DNA from: Nostoc sp. JL33
Lineage (GTDB): Bacteria; Cyanobacteriota; Cyanobacteriia; Cyanobacteriales; Nostocaceae
Reading direction: 5' to 3'
Assembly (NCBI RefSeq): GCF_017114985.1
Contig: NZ_JABXKP010000096.1
Coordinates: forward strand, 1-64,000
DNA: 64,000 bases
The position numbers and the translations under genes were made by a program. How positions within the stretch are numbered: position 1 is the stretch's first letter; every line of letters begins with the position of its first letter. A model generated the notes under the pieces. It was not told the DNA's origin. It worked only from the letters and a program-made list of their open reading frames with translations, and searched no databases. Below are positions 43,414 through 52,938 of the stretch, one piece after another.

Positions 43414-44412
43414 ATGTTAGAAACAAAAGAATTTCCAGACGAGATAGACAGTTCAGTTAAAAATATCTTGCTCATGGGCGCAACCGGCTATATTGGTGGA
43501 GCATTGTGTCGCAAGCTTTCCCAAACACAAGATTTTGCCGTATTAGCCCTTGTGCGTCCAAGGAGTGACATTGAGGCTATCAAACCCTTCTGTAAAGAAA
43601 TAATTTACTCCAAAGAAGAACAATTTTCTCAAGAGGATGTTGAAGAAGTAATTCGCAAGCATGATGTTAAAACGGTAATTAATTTGGCATGGCACATGCC
43701 TCCAGAATCAACCAAAGAAGCTCAATTTGAGAAAGATCGTATAGCATTAGAAGCCGCTTTAAACGCTGCTAGTGCGGTTTCCCCAGATATTCATGTCATC
43801 GCCACCAGTGGCAATTTCTCTTTAGTGACTGCTGATGGAGGAAGAATAACAGAAACACCTCCCCACACAGGCTCCAGAAAGCTGGAATATTTGGCATGGA
43901 TTGAGTTACTAGTAAATGTAAATTTGATGAAGGATGAACTAATAGAAGAATATATTAGCAAAGGAGGTAACGCCTCCATCGTCTATCCTTCATCAGTGTA
44001 TGGTTCATCCCCTACCCGTGGCAGTATCTGGGATTTTGCAATTCAGCAGTTCATCACTGGGAAACCCCACGAAGGCTATCAGCCATTTCCGCCAGATTTT
44101 ATCACCGCTTGGATTCACGTTGAAGATTTGGCAGACTGCTACATCGCCGCAGCACGAAAAGGCTCCAAAGGAGGACACTACCTTGCGGCGGCTGAAAATC
44201 TGAGTATTAGCCAGATGGCAACTTTGTTTGCACAGGCTGCTCAAGTAAAATTCCAAGCACCAATATTTGAAAATAAAAACAACGTGGTGTTTGATGATTC
44301 TTACACCAGAGAAGTACTTCAACTTCAATGGAAATATAAAGCGGCTGATGATGTTAAAGCTTGGGTAGAGCGAATCAAAGAGTTGGGAACTTATTTCTTA
44401 GAGAATGTTTGA
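43414..44412 (+). CDS. NAD(P)-dependent epimerase/dehydratase, extended SDR family
   Basis: A 332-residue Rossmann-fold enzyme with the dinucleotide motif LLMGATGYIGGALCRKLSQ near residue 20. Substrate-side features include VINLAWHMPPE and SIVYPSSVYGSSPTRG. The usual YxxxK catalytic pair is not plain, since the segment reads RKLEYLAWIELLV, so activity may differ from classical epimerases. Substrate unknown. Confidence 0.82.
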   Translation: MLETKEFPDEIDSSVKNILLMGATGYIGGALCRKLSQTQDFAVLALVRPRSDIEAIKPFCKEIIYSKEEQFSQEDVEEVIRKHDVKTVINLAWHMPPESTKEAQFEKDRIALEAALNAASAVSPDIHVIATSGNFSLVTADGGRITETPPHTGSRKLEYLAWIELLVNVNLMKDELIEEYISKGGNASIVYPSSVYGSSPTRGSIWDFAIQQFITGKPHEGYQPFPPDFITAWIHVEDLADCYIAAARKGSKGGHYLAAAENLSISQMATLFAQAAQVKFQAPIFENKNNVVFDDSYTREVLQLQWKYKAADDVKAWVERIKELGTYFLENV

Positions 44413-44435
44413 AAAGTCTAATTTATTACTCACCG

Positions 44436-44618
44436 GGCGACTGGAAGTCGCGGCTACACATACAAAACCCACCTCCGTGGGTTAAAAAACCTTAATTTTG
44501 TATTAGTCCACGGAGGTGGACGAGAGTTTGTGTAGTAGCGTACTCCTACGGAGAAGCAAGCTACGCGTCAGCGTGCCGGAGGCTCTATTCTATTCGCCCA
44601 ATACTTTTCAAACATCCT
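44436..44618. repeat. hairpin-rich dispersed element, copy B
   Basis: GGCGACTGGAAGTCGC, GGCTACACATACAAAACCC, CCTCCGTGGG, TTGTATTAGTCCACGGAGG and a closing ATTCGCCCAATACTTTT repeat the order of copy A (8639-8820). A different secondary repeat (AAGCAAGCTACGCGTCAGCG) is inserted near the right end. The element is flanked by duplicated copies of the epimerase tail, TTAGAGAATGTTT, at about 44398 and 44621. Confidence 0.8.
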
Positions 44619-44650
44619 CTTAGAGAATGTTTCAAGTCTAGTGCGTTGGA

Positions 44651-45220
44651 TTAGGATACTAATAATACATCTTCATATATAGCTGCGACCGCACACCGAA
44701 AATCAACGCTAGCTAAATGCACTTCTTGCTCTTTTTCATAAGGGTAAAGTACCCAATGTCCTTCTTCATTGCGGCGGAAGCATTCGACACTCATTCGATC
44801 TGGTGAAATTAGCACATACTCTTGTAGTGATTCTAAGTGTCGGTAACTAGCGAATTTCTTGCCTCTGTCATAGCCTTCTGTTGACTCAGAAAGCACTTCG
44901 ATAATTAAGCAAGGATGGGACTTAAAATATTCAAATTCTTTATCTCTTGTATCACAAGTAACCATCACATCAGGATAGAAATAGCGGTTTATGACATCAA
45001 TTTGTGCTTTCATATCTGCCATGTAAACACGGCATCCACTACCCCGGAGATGGTTTCGCAGCATGGCAAATAAGTTTCCTACTACAGTGACATGAGCATC
45101 ACTTGCCCCTGCCATTGCGTAGACTTGCCCATCAATATACTCATGTTTGATTTCACTTAGTTTCTCGCCTTCTAGATACTCTTGTGGGGAGATATAGTAC
45201 TTACTTTGACTAATGACCAT
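44651..45220 (-). CDS. Uma2 (DUF820) family endonuclease-like protein
   Basis: A 189-residue protein made only of the PD-(D/E)XK-like Uma2 domain: EYLEGEKLSEIKHEYIDGQV, YPDVMVTCD with the acidic site, LIIEVLSESTEGYDRGKKF with the glutamate and lysine, and QEYVLISPDRMSVECF. These proteins are numerous in Nostoc genomes and often near mobile elements. Their function is not known. Confidence 0.9.
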   Translation of the reverse strand: MVISQSKYYISPQEYLEGEKLSEIKHEYIDGQVYAMAGASDAHVTVVGNLFAMLRNHLRGSGCRVYMADMKAQIDVINRYFYPDVMVTCDTRDKEFEYFKSHPCLIIEVLSESTEGYDRGKKFASYRHLESLQEYVLISPDRMSVECFRRNEEGHWVLYPYEKEQEVHLASVDFRCAVAAIYEDVLLVS

Positions 45221-45268
45221 TTTAGTACCTTAGTACTTTTATCAAACATTTTAACCTATTGAACAAAT

Positions 45269-46849
45269 TTAATGAGCGACAGCACCACCAGTTGGTTTAA
45301 CCTTTTTTAAGAATATAATTGCAATCCCACTGAGTAACAATGCAATGCCAATAAAGTAGAAACAATCGTTAAAAGCCATTACAAATGCTTCCCGGCGAAC
45401 GATGTTAGATATGGATGCGATCGCTTGATTTTGTGCTGTAATTAAATCTGCTCCTTTACTGACAAAATACTGCGTCATTTGGTCAATTCGCTGTTGAGTT
45501 TCTGGGTTATATAAAGATACTGTATCACCCAATCTATTCGAGTGAAATTGCTCTCTGTTACTTAATATAGTTGCTAAAGATGCAATTCCTAGAGAACCGC
45601 CCAGATTCCGCATCATATTAAATAAACCACTTGCTGAACCCGCTTCTTGCTGACTCAATCCAGCAGTGGCGATAGAACTAAGCGGCACCATAATTAAAGG
45701 TTGTCCCATTGCACGCACAAATTGCGACCAACGTAACTGATCTAATCCAGTTTGATTAGTCATTCCAGAGTTCATAAATGCACTAATGGAAAACAAAGTC
45801 ACACCCACAGCTACCATTAACCGCACATCAATGCGTTGCATCAATTTGGGTATGAGGGGAATAATAAACAGTTGGGGAATACCAGCCCAAATTAATACTT
45901 CACCAATTTGCAACGCATTGTATTGCTGAATTTGGGCAAGATACAGAGGTAAAATATAAATTGAACCATACAATCCTATTCCCAGCGATACATTGACAAT
46001 ACTCGCTAAACCAAAGTTTCGCCGAAACACAAGCCGTAAATTAATAAATGGTTGTTTACGAGTTAATTCAATATAGAAAAATATCGCCAAAAAAATTGCC
46101 GCGATCACACTTAAGCGCACAATCAACGCTGAACCAAACCAATCTTTACGGCTACCTTCTTCTAAAACAACTTGTAGGGAACCTAACCCAATAGCCATCG
46201 CAATAATTCCCCACCAGTCACCTTGTTTCAGTAAATTAATTTGGGGTTTTTCTTGCTTAATTCCATACCAAACACCAGCTAGCATTAATGCCCCTGGAAT
46301 TACATTTATATAAAAGTTGTATTCCCAACCAAAATTTTCTGTTAACCAACCTCCTAATGTTGGCCCAATTGAGGGTGCAAAAACTGCACTAAAACCAAAT
46401 GCAGCCAGACCAACTGATTGCTTAGATTGAGGTAAAGTCGTTAATACAACTGTCATTGCGGTGGGAATTAATACTCCTCCACTAAAACCTTGTAAGACCC
46501 GAAAGAAAATCATGGAATTGAGATCCCACGCCCAACCACAGCAGATAGAAAAGAAAATAAATAATGCAGTATTGACTAACAGATAACGTCGTAGAGAAAA
46601 CACTCGTGATAACCATCCTGTGAGAGGAATTACCACAATTTCTGCTACGAGATACGCCGTAGAAATCCAAGAACCTTCTTCTAGAGTTGCTCCTAAACTT
46701 GCTTGAATATCTTGCAGCGAAGCATTAGTTATTTGAATATCTAATACTGCCATAAATGCACCAAGCATACTGGCCAATACACCAATCCAGGTTTTTAGCG
46801 GGACACGCTCTGGTGGTGCTTGCTGATGAATTACACCTGTATTAGCCAT
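45269..46849 (-). CDS. emrB: DHA2-family MFS transporter, EmrB/QacA type
   Basis: A 526-residue 14-segment drug:H+ antiporter. The signature AVLDIQITNASLQDIQAS in the first helix, GWLSRVFSLRRYLLVN for motif A and GPTLGGWLTENFGWEYNFYIN for motif C mark the EmrB branch. It usually pairs with an EmrA/HlyD adaptor, which is encoded upstream on the same strand at 48828-50294. A 450-bp spacer of repeats separates it from the MFS gene before it, so co-transcription is not certain. Confidence 0.9.
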   Translation of the reverse strand: MANTGVIHQQAPPERVPLKTWIGVLASMLGAFMAVLDIQITNASLQDIQASLGATLEEGSWISTAYLVAEIVVIPLTGWLSRVFSLRRYLLVNTALFIFFSICCGWAWDLNSMIFFRVLQGFSGGVLIPTAMTVVLTTLPQSKQSVGLAAFGFSAVFAPSIGPTLGGWLTENFGWEYNFYINVIPGALMLAGVWYGIKQEKPQINLLKQGDWWGIIAMAIGLGSLQVVLEEGSRKDWFGSALIVRLSVIAAIFLAIFFYIELTRKQPFINLRLVFRRNFGLASIVNVSLGIGLYGSIYILPLYLAQIQQYNALQIGEVLIWAGIPQLFIIPLIPKLMQRIDVRLMVAVGVTLFSISAFMNSGMTNQTGLDQLRWSQFVRAMGQPLIMVPLSSIATAGLSQQEAGSASGLFNMMRNLGGSLGIASLATILSNREQFHSNRLGDTVSLYNPETQQRIDQMTQYFVSKGADLITAQNQAIASISNIVRREAFVMAFNDCFYFIGIALLLSGIAIIFLKKVKPTGGAVAH

Positions 46850-46974
46850 AGTGTTTTTCCTGTTTCAGAGTTAAGTAGTAAAAAATCTATTATTAAATCT
46901 TATCTTTCTCTGGGCGCGGCGAAATTACAATATGAGTAGTCGATAAAAGCTCATTATAAGGTTTTCGCTTGGGT

Positions 46975-47255
46975 GCAGTACAGTTTTGGCCTCACTCCAA
47001 ACTTCTCTTTTTTTAGGAGAGAGGCTTTAAATCTTACTCCTCTTCCCTCTCTTCTCTACGAGAGGCTGCGCCAACGAGACGCTGCGCGAATTTAGGGGAG
47101 CCAGTGCGTTGGGCGGCTCCGCCGACTTGTTCGCGTAGCGTCTCCCCTTCTCCCAAAGGGAGAGGCTAGCGCCTGCCGTAGGATGCCCGCAGGGCTGTAG
47201 GGAGAAGCACCTGGCGTAAGGGGTTGGGGGTTAGGTCTGTATTGGACTCAACTGC
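46975..47255. repeat. patchwork of short dispersed repeats
   Basis: The emrB-MFS spacer (46850-47299) holds no gene. It has GAGACGCTGCGCGAATTT, CTTGTTCGCGTAGCGTCTCC, CTTCTCCCAAAGGGAGAGGC and GTTAGGTCTGTATTGGACTC in series; the last word matches the right part of the element at 27553. Several repeats appear to be nested into one another. Confidence 0.75.
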
Positions 47256-47299
47256 AAATCGGTATAACATAGATATAAATTTAACTGCGGTTATCTATC

Positions 47300-48559
47300 T
47301 TAAACTTCCTGAGTCGTAATAATACCTTTTTGCTCATAAATTGGACGCATTATTTGCCTTAAAGCAGGCAACTGTCTGCTAAATATGATCGACCCGATAA
47401 TACAAGCTATCCCATCAATAATTAAAGTGTTGGGAGCACCAATATGACTTGCTAAGAAACCTCCTAATAAATTACCCACGGGAATCATCCCCAAAAATGA
47501 CATCGTGTATAAGCTCATCAATCGCCCGCGTTTGTCATCCTCAACAATTGTTTGTAAAAATGTGTTGCTAGCAGCAATCTGGAGAATTGTTCCCAAGCCA
47601 ACAAATAACATTGTAAATAAAGAAAGTGGTAAAAATCGAGAAAAAGAAAAGGCAATTAGACCAATTCCTAAAATTGTTGGTGCTAAAGCAATCAATTTCC
47701 CAATTCCCAAGATTGTTTGGCGCGTCGCTAGATAAATACCACCAGTTAAGGCTCCAACTCCAGAAGCCGCCATCAAAAAACCCAAACTTTCTGCACCACC
47801 TTTGAGAATTTGTTCGGCAATAACTGGTACGAGAATAGTGTTTTGCAGTCCCATCAGGCTGACTAAAGCTGATAGCAATAGGATGGATCGAATCGGTGGG
47901 AAACTAAAGGCGTATACAAATCCCTCTTTGACTTTTTGTATGGGATTCCCGTCACTTACCACATTTTTCCACGGTTTAACTTTCATTGCCAATAAAGCGG
48001 CGATTACAGCAATGTAGCTCAAACCATCAATTAAAAAACAATAGCCAGTTCCAACACCAGCAATTAATAAACCCCCGATCGCAGGCCCAATTAATCTAGC
48101 ACCGTTGATCATTGTGGAGTTAATCGCGATCGCATTGGCTAAATCTTCTCTGCGTTCAATCAATTCTGGCACAAATGCTTGGCGGGCTGGCGCATCTAAG
48201 GCGTTAATAAATCCTTGAAACAAACTCAAGGCGATGATCTGCCATACCTGAATCACACCAGTCAGCGCCAGCGCTGCTAATGTTAACGATTGAATCATCG
48301 CCAAGATTTGCGTACAAATTAAGGTACGATACCGAGAAAAGCGATCTACAAATACTCCGCCAAAGGGAGCTAAAAAAAAGCTCGGAATTTGACTCGAAAA
48401 TCCCACAACTCCTAGCATTAATGGGGAGTTTGTCAAGTGATAAACTAGCCAAATCGTCGCAAGTTGCGTCATCCACGTCCCAATTAGGGAAATACCTTGT
48501 CCGGCAAAAAACAGTTGGTAATTTTTTGACCTTAAAGCAGGTAGTAGCGGTTTTTTCAT
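47300..48559 (-). CDS. MFS exporter, EntS-like
   Basis: A 419-residue 12-segment MFS protein of the EntS/MFS_3 type: LFFAGQGISLIGTWMTQLAT in the first helix, APFGGVFVDRFSRYRTL for motif A, and APARQAFVPELIERREDLAN, a hallmark of this branch. EntS relatives export siderophores or drugs. It lies 268 bp after the HlyD gene, same strand, and could share control by the MarR protein. Confidence 0.88.
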   Translation of the reverse strand: MKKPLLPALRSKNYQLFFAGQGISLIGTWMTQLATIWLVYHLTNSPLMLGVVGFSSQIPSFFLAPFGGVFVDRFSRYRTLICTQILAMIQSLTLAALALTGVIQVWQIIALSLFQGFINALDAPARQAFVPELIERREDLANAIAINSTMINGARLIGPAIGGLLIAGVGTGYCFLIDGLSYIAVIAALLAMKVKPWKNVVSDGNPIQKVKEGFVYAFSFPPIRSILLLSALVSLMGLQNTILVPVIAEQILKGGAESLGFLMAASGVGALTGGIYLATRQTILGIGKLIALAPTILGIGLIAFSFSRFLPLSLFTMLFVGLGTILQIAASNTFLQTIVEDDKRGRLMSLYTMSFLGMIPVGNLLGGFLASHIGAPNTLIIDGIACIIGSIIFSRQLPALRQIMRPIYEQKGIITTQEV

Positions 48560-48690
48560 ATCAGGCTTGCTTTATACCAATCTGTTTTCATAGATATCAT
48601 CTCACCTCATCTTTATACGCCTGTCTTTAGATGTAGGAGAATGTTATAGGTAGAAAGAGGTTTTTCATCTGTTTCCAGGCAATTTCGGAT

Positions 48691-48806
48691 TAATGATGTC
48701 CGGTTGATTACTTACTAAACCCTAAGAACCCCAAAGAGCCAAAGCGTAGCTTTGTCTCCCCTCCCCGCAGGCGGGGAGGGGTTGGGGGTGGGGTTCTTTT
48801 ATTATG
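48691..48806. mobile_element. MITE-like element of the 12796 family, third copy
   Basis: Left ATGATGTCCGG, then GAACCCC, CAAAGCGTAGCTTTGTC, CTCCCCTCCCCGCAGGCGGG, and GGTGGGGTTC reproduce the family in inverted orientation. Right end unclear, reaching toward the end of the hlyD gene. Confidence 0.7.
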
Positions 48807-48827
48807 GGCAATTTGGCGCACATGGTA

Positions 48828-50294
48828 TTACTTGACTTCCACAGCAATTTCCGCAGACATCCCCGGAGTAATCCGCGATTCGTATCCTTGAATGCTCTTT
48901 TGGTCGAATACTACTTTTACTGGGATGCGTTGCACAACTTTGGTAAAGTTACCTGTAGCGTTATCCGGTGGTAATAAGGCAAACTGAGCGCCGGAAGCTG
49001 GGGAAATACTGTCAACACGACCAATAAAGGTATGATGAGGGAAAGTATCCAGCTTGATTTCTACTGGCTCTCCTGGCTGCATCTTTTCTAATTGAGTTTC
49101 TTTGAAGTTCGCAATTACCCAATACTGGTTATCCACGATCGCCATTAATGGTGTCCCTGCTGCGACTCGGTTGCCAACTTCGACATTTTTTCTACCTATG
49201 CGTCCGGCACTGGGGGCGGTAACATTAACGTAGGATAGTTGCAATTGTGCGTTTTTCAGCGATGCTTCTGATTGCGCGATCGCCGCTTTTGCCGCTTCGT
49301 ATTGACTACGTTTTACTGTGGTATCTTGTCCGCCTGCGGTAGCTTGTTGCAATCCTCCCTTAGATGCTGCCAATTTCGCTTGGGCGTTGGTGACATTTTC
49401 TTGCGCCTGGGCTAGTTGAGACTGGGCTTTGGCGACACCAACTCTGGCAGAGGCTAACTTGGCTTGGGCTTGTTGTACTCCCTGAATAGCACCGTTTTTT
49501 TGTGCCGTAGCCACATTAAAAGCGGCCTTGGATGCGTCTAGCTGTTGGCGAGCGATCGCACCTGATTCATACAACTGCTTGTAGCGATTGTAATCTGCTT
49601 GGGCATTTTCCAAATTCGCATTTGTTTGCGCTACCTGCGCTTGGGCGGCGGGAATCCCTGCTTCGGCTAGTCTGACTTCAGCTTGCGCTGCTGGTATCCC
49701 AGCTTGGGCTTCTTGTACTGCTGCTTGGGCTGTGGAAATTGCTGCGACTGCACCACTGACATCTCCTTGCGCTTGAGTTGTCTTACCAGTGGTGGTTTGT
49801 GAAGTTAAAGCAATATTTGCTTGGGCGGCTAGCGCCTGACCACGAGCATTTTCTAGGGCGGCTTGTGCTTGTTGTACCTGACTTTGATAGTCTCGTGGAT
49901 CTAACTTCACCAACAATTGTCCCGGTTGCACCAGTTGGTTATCATTCACTAGCACTTCACTTACAGTTCCGGGAATGCGGCTACTAATTTGGTGAATGTT
50001 TCCCGCAACGGTGGCGTTGTCTGTTTCCTGGTGGGTGGAGGCGTATTGCCAGTAGTGATAACCAAAAGTACCTGCGGCGATCGCACCTACGCCTAATGCT
50101 GCCAAAATTAAACCAGTCGGTTTTTTCCGTTTTGCTGGAACTTCTTTCTCGATCTCAGGAGTTACAGCAGGTGCTTCTGCTGTTGCGGATGTCTCTGCTG
50201 TCACAACTTCTAAAGTCTCTGAATCAGGAATCAATTCTTTTTCTAAAACTGGGGTCTTGTGTCCGTTGCGTCCGTTCAAAGTATTAGCGCCCAT
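48828..50294 (-). CDS. HlyD/EmrA-type membrane fusion protein
   Basis: A 488-residue adaptor for tripartite efflux. Order: a polar cytoplasmic tail (1-58), one membrane segment (GLILAALGVGAIAAGTFGYH), a first barrel-sandwich half with VSEVLVNDNQLVQPGQLLVK, a long alanine-rich coiled coil (about 140-350, full of AQAQ and QAGIPAAQAEV repeats), and the second half with TAPSAGRIGRKNVEVGNRV. The coiled coil is longer than in E. coli EmrA. Downstream are two MFS genes as possible pump partners. Two candidate MarR operators lie 39-94 bp upstream of its start. Confidence 0.92.
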   Translation of the reverse strand: MGANTLNGRNGHKTPVLEKELIPDSETLEVVTAETSATAEAPAVTPEIEKEVPAKRKKPTGLILAALGVGAIAAGTFGYHYWQYASTHQETDNATVAGNIHQISSRIPGTVSEVLVNDNQLVQPGQLLVKLDPRDYQSQVQQAQAALENARGQALAAQANIALTSQTTTGKTTQAQGDVSGAVAAISTAQAAVQEAQAGIPAAQAEVRLAEAGIPAAQAQVAQTNANLENAQADYNRYKQLYESGAIARQQLDASKAAFNVATAQKNGAIQGVQQAQAKLASARVGVAKAQSQLAQAQENVTNAQAKLAASKGGLQQATAGGQDTTVKRSQYEAAKAAIAQSEASLKNAQLQLSYVNVTAPSAGRIGRKNVEVGNRVAAGTPLMAIVDNQYWVIANFKETQLEKMQPGEPVEIKLDTFPHHTFIGRVDSISPASGAQFALLPPDNATGNFTKVVQRIPVKVVFDQKSIQGYESRITPGMSAEIAVEVK

Positions 50295-50332
50295 AATTGC
50301 TAACTCGCTTGTTCCTTCAATAAATTGATTAT

Positions 50333-50349
50333 TTAGAATGCGTACTATT
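50333..50349. promoter_or_regulatory. candidate MarR operator, hlyD-proximal
   Basis: TTAGAATGCGTACTATT. Three sites of this type occur only around marR and hlyD; the shared form TTAGTATGCGTACTATT is close to its own reverse complement. This copy lies 39 bp upstream of hlyD. Confidence 0.6.
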
Positions 50350-50371
50350 TCCTGAAAAAAATCTTATTTCC

Positions 50372-50388
50372 TTAGTATGCGTATTATT
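50372..50388. promoter_or_regulatory. candidate MarR operator, hlyD-distal
   Basis: TTAGTATGCGTATTATT, exactly 39 bp (about four helical turns) from the copy at 50333. It lies between marR and hlyD. Confidence 0.6.
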
Positions 50389-50444
50389 ATCTCAAAATAA
50401 ATCTTTACAGTGCCTCACCCGAACGGGTGATTGTGGGACTATCT

Positions 50445-50912
50445 TTAGGAGAGGTTAGCGATCGCCCGATTCAACATTTGGGAAAACAGTTCGCGGTCAG
50501 CAAAGGAAATACCGTCCATCGCTTCATCACGCACGGCTGCGGCGATTGGCGGTAAAACAGCTTCTAGTTCCTTACCTGCATCCGTTAGCCAGATCCGCCA
50601 GATGCGGCGATCGTGGGTGTCGCGTTCTCGACGCACCAAGCCGCGTTCTTCCATCCGATCTAGTACGCCTGTTAAAGTGCCTCCCACTTGTTTGAGTTTG
50701 TCTCCAATACTAGAAGTAGGTAAACCATCTTCTTGCCAAAGACAGCACAACACCAACCAGTGAAATGGTGTTAATCCAAAGGGTTCTAGCCTCTCAGTAA
50801 ACTTGCGACTCAGCAGTTGCGAGACTAATTTGATTCTGTAGCCCAAATTGTATGGTGCGAGATTTTGTTGCCACGACTCTAAAGCTAGGGAGTGATTAGA
50901 TGTAGAAACCAT
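50445..50912 (-). CDS. MarR-family transcriptional regulator
   Basis: A 155-residue winged-helix repressor. The recognition part is LPTSSIGDKLKQVGGTLTGV and the wing is LDRMEERGLVRRERDTHDRR, with WLTDAGKELEAVLPP after it. It lies directly upstream of hlyD on the same strand with 150 bp between. One candidate operator sits 13 bp upstream of its start and two more lie in the gap before hlyD, so autoregulation and control of the efflux genes is the best inference. The ligand is unknown. Confidence 0.92.
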   Translation of the reverse strand: MVSTSNHSLALESWQQNLAPYNLGYRIKLVSQLLSRKFTERLEPFGLTPFHWLVLCCLWQEDGLPTSSIGDKLKQVGGTLTGVLDRMEERGLVRRERDTHDRRIWRIWLTDAGKELEAVLPPIAAAVRDEAMDGISFADRELFSQMLNRAIANLS

Positions 50913-50924
50913 TTCACAAAATAC

Positions 50925-50941
50925 TTAGTGTACGTACTATT
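50925..50941. promoter_or_regulatory. candidate MarR operator upstream of marR
   Basis: TTAGTGTACGTACTATT, containing the perfect palindrome GTACGTAC. It is 13 bp from the marR start codon, where binding would block transcription initiation. Confidence 0.6.
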
Positions 50942-50986
50942 GTAACTAGATTAATCTTTTTTAGCAACAGTTGATTTAAATCCGTC

Positions 50987-52591
50987 TTAGGGAAGGATTT
51001 GAATCAACTGATACTCTTTTACTGTACCAATAATGCGGTGAGGTCGAGATAATTTTGGTGATTGGTCAGCATAGGTCAGAACATAGCTTAAAGCTGGTAC
51101 TTGGGAAATAGAGACTACTGGTTGGGGGCGAATATAAAGATAGAAATTAAGCAGTACTTTGGTTTTAGCGTCTAGTTGCACAAAATAGATCGGATGAGTT
51201 TGGATAATTGGGGCGATCGCACTTTGTTGTAAAAAAGTTCTCAAAACAGGATTATAGTCACTTAACAGACCGATGCTACCCATCGTCGCCAAAGCCAGCC
51301 AACAGGGAATTAACCAACCTGCAATCCAGTAACGAGGTGTGAGAAACTTTTTGCCAAAGTGGTAACGACTAATCCACACCACAGGCAAAATTAACCAACC
51401 CAAGCCCATAGCCAAGCCAATAGTTGCATACTTACGGATGTCAGAATCACCCCAAATAAGAACGCCAATACTCGCTATTACCAGTAAAACACCTAACCCA
51501 CCAAAGCCATAACTGAGATTTCGCGGCAGATTCTTCCTGGCAAAAAAGTTTAATATATTTTTTTTACCCTTTTTAAGAGGTAATTGTGGGGGAATTTCTG
51601 CTTGGTAAATATTGCCTAGCCAGTTTAAACCCACAGATGCAAACCAAGCTATGAACGGATAAAGGCAAAGACTATAGTGAGGGAAACGAGTGGTAAAAAG
51701 ACTAAGTTCACAAAATAAGACAAGTGGAAAACCAACTAATATTAACTGGTAGCGAACAATCGGACGACGGAGAGTCAAAACTAAACCTAAAATTCCGAAA
51801 AAAGCCCAAGGAAATGCTATTAAAGGGATATTCCATATATAGAACAGCGGCCCATTATTGTAACGATCCTCAGAACCTAACTGTACAACAAACTTGAACA
51901 ACTCCTCAAAACTCTGATTTCCGTAGTGCAGCCAGCTTAAGTACAGCCAAACACAAGTAGGTATTAAACCTACGAAAAAGCCTAAATACAAAATTGGGTT
52001 AGTAAGATGACGATGACGGCGATGTTCCCCAATTAAATAAGGGAATAAAGCTATAATTGGCAAAAAAATCATAAAGCTTCTGACTAAGAAGCCTAAACCT
52101 AAACTTAAACCAGCTAGAAAACTCCAAAAATAGTGATATTTAGGATGTAATTCCGTTTTTATTAAAGACCAAATAGCTAAAAGTACCAAGAGAACCATAG
52201 GTACATCAGGTGTACTTAAGCGGCAGTATTGCAGCCAGAGAAATTCCACACTTAAAATTGCAGCAGCTAGCAAAGCTAATTTTTTGCCTAGCATAATTTT
52301 GCCGATTTCATACACAAGCCATAAGCTAAAAATGCCAGCAATCATGCTAGGAAGACGCGCACTAGTATCACTGATACCAAACAGCTTGTAGGAACTGGCA
52401 ATTAACCAATAAGGGCCAGGGGTTTTATGATGTGCATTTTCCCAAGGAGTTATCCAATTACCAGAATCAAACATCAGACGTGCACGCGATGCGTAAAGCC
52501 CTTCATCATGTGCCATCAGACTATTGTGCCCAGAATTAAATAGTAACAAGGGCAGTATCCAAGCTAACAAACTAAAAATAGTAAATCGCAA
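50987..52591 (-). CDS. GT39-like (ArnT/PMT) membrane glycosyltransferase
   Basis: A 534-residue protein with about eleven membrane segments. The first periplasmic loop has AHDEGLYASRARLMFDSGNW with the family's essential acidic residue and GPYWLIASSYKLFGISDTSARLPS, as in ArnT-type enzymes that move a sugar from a polyprenyl phosphate carrier. Acceptor and sugar unknown. Its last codons lie next to marR but it is separate in function as far as can be seen. Confidence 0.85.
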   Translation of the reverse strand: MRFTIFSLLAWILPLLLFNSGHNSLMAHDEGLYASRARLMFDSGNWITPWENAHHKTPGPYWLIASSYKLFGISDTSARLPSMIAGIFSLWLVYEIGKIMLGKKLALLAAAILSVEFLWLQYCRLSTPDVPMVLLVLLAIWSLIKTELHPKYHYFWSFLAGLSLGLGFLVRSFMIFLPIIALFPYLIGEHRRHRHLTNPILYLGFFVGLIPTCVWLYLSWLHYGNQSFEELFKFVVQLGSEDRYNNGPLFYIWNIPLIAFPWAFFGILGLVLTLRRPIVRYQLILVGFPLVLFCELSLFTTRFPHYSLCLYPFIAWFASVGLNWLGNIYQAEIPPQLPLKKGKKNILNFFARKNLPRNLSYGFGGLGVLLVIASIGVLIWGDSDIRKYATIGLAMGLGWLILPVVWISRYHFGKKFLTPRYWIAGWLIPCWLALATMGSIGLLSDYNPVLRTFLQQSAIAPIIQTHPIYFVQLDAKTKVLLNFYLYIRPQPVVSISQVPALSYVLTYADQSPKLSRPHRIIGTVKEYQLIQILP

Positions 52592-52672
52592 AGTTTTTCT
52601 TAAGGGCGATCGGGAACCAGAATCTAAGTATAATCAAGTAGCACAAGCTAATCATTTATATAATATCAACCT

Positions 52673-52938
52673 ATGACTGATAAGAAAAGCCTTGCAGAAG
52701 TTCTAGGTGAAATTTTGCATCCGCAAGCGACACCCCATCCTTTTAACCCAGACAGTTAGGCTTTGATTACCTTTCTTTCTGGGTAGAAAACAGAGTGTTG
52801 CTAGAATTATTGGGAGCATCCCAATCGAAGCAAATTTACCAAAATCGTTATAAGTCAATTGCGAATCAAGCCCAATCAAGAGAAGCAATCGCAACATGTG
52901 TACGGGTGCATCCCAGTTTTTATTATTCAATGAAATAA
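52673..52938 (+). pseudogene. degenerate small gene with a frameshift
   Basis: From ATG at 52673 the frame reads MTDKKSLAEVLGEILHPQ and stops at 52759; a shift of frame then gives FDYLSFWVENRVLLELLGAS followed by QSKQIYQNRYKSIANQ. The two parts fit one helical protein broken by a small deletion. The tail after about 52878 is encoded by a dispersed repeat. I do not recognise the family. The rest of the 52592-53244 spacer is repeat-rich, with an inverted pair at about 52879-52915 and 52997-53035 (AGAGAAGCAATCGCAA and complement). Confidence 0.35.

Noticed and set aside
46850..46930. MarR operator upstream of emrB
   Set aside because: The segment has TTAAGTAGT-like words but no match to the 17-bp pattern found before marR and hlyD.
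52703..52930. 75-residue minus-strand ORF
   Set aside because: Antisense to the broken small gene and repeats, with no family resemblance.
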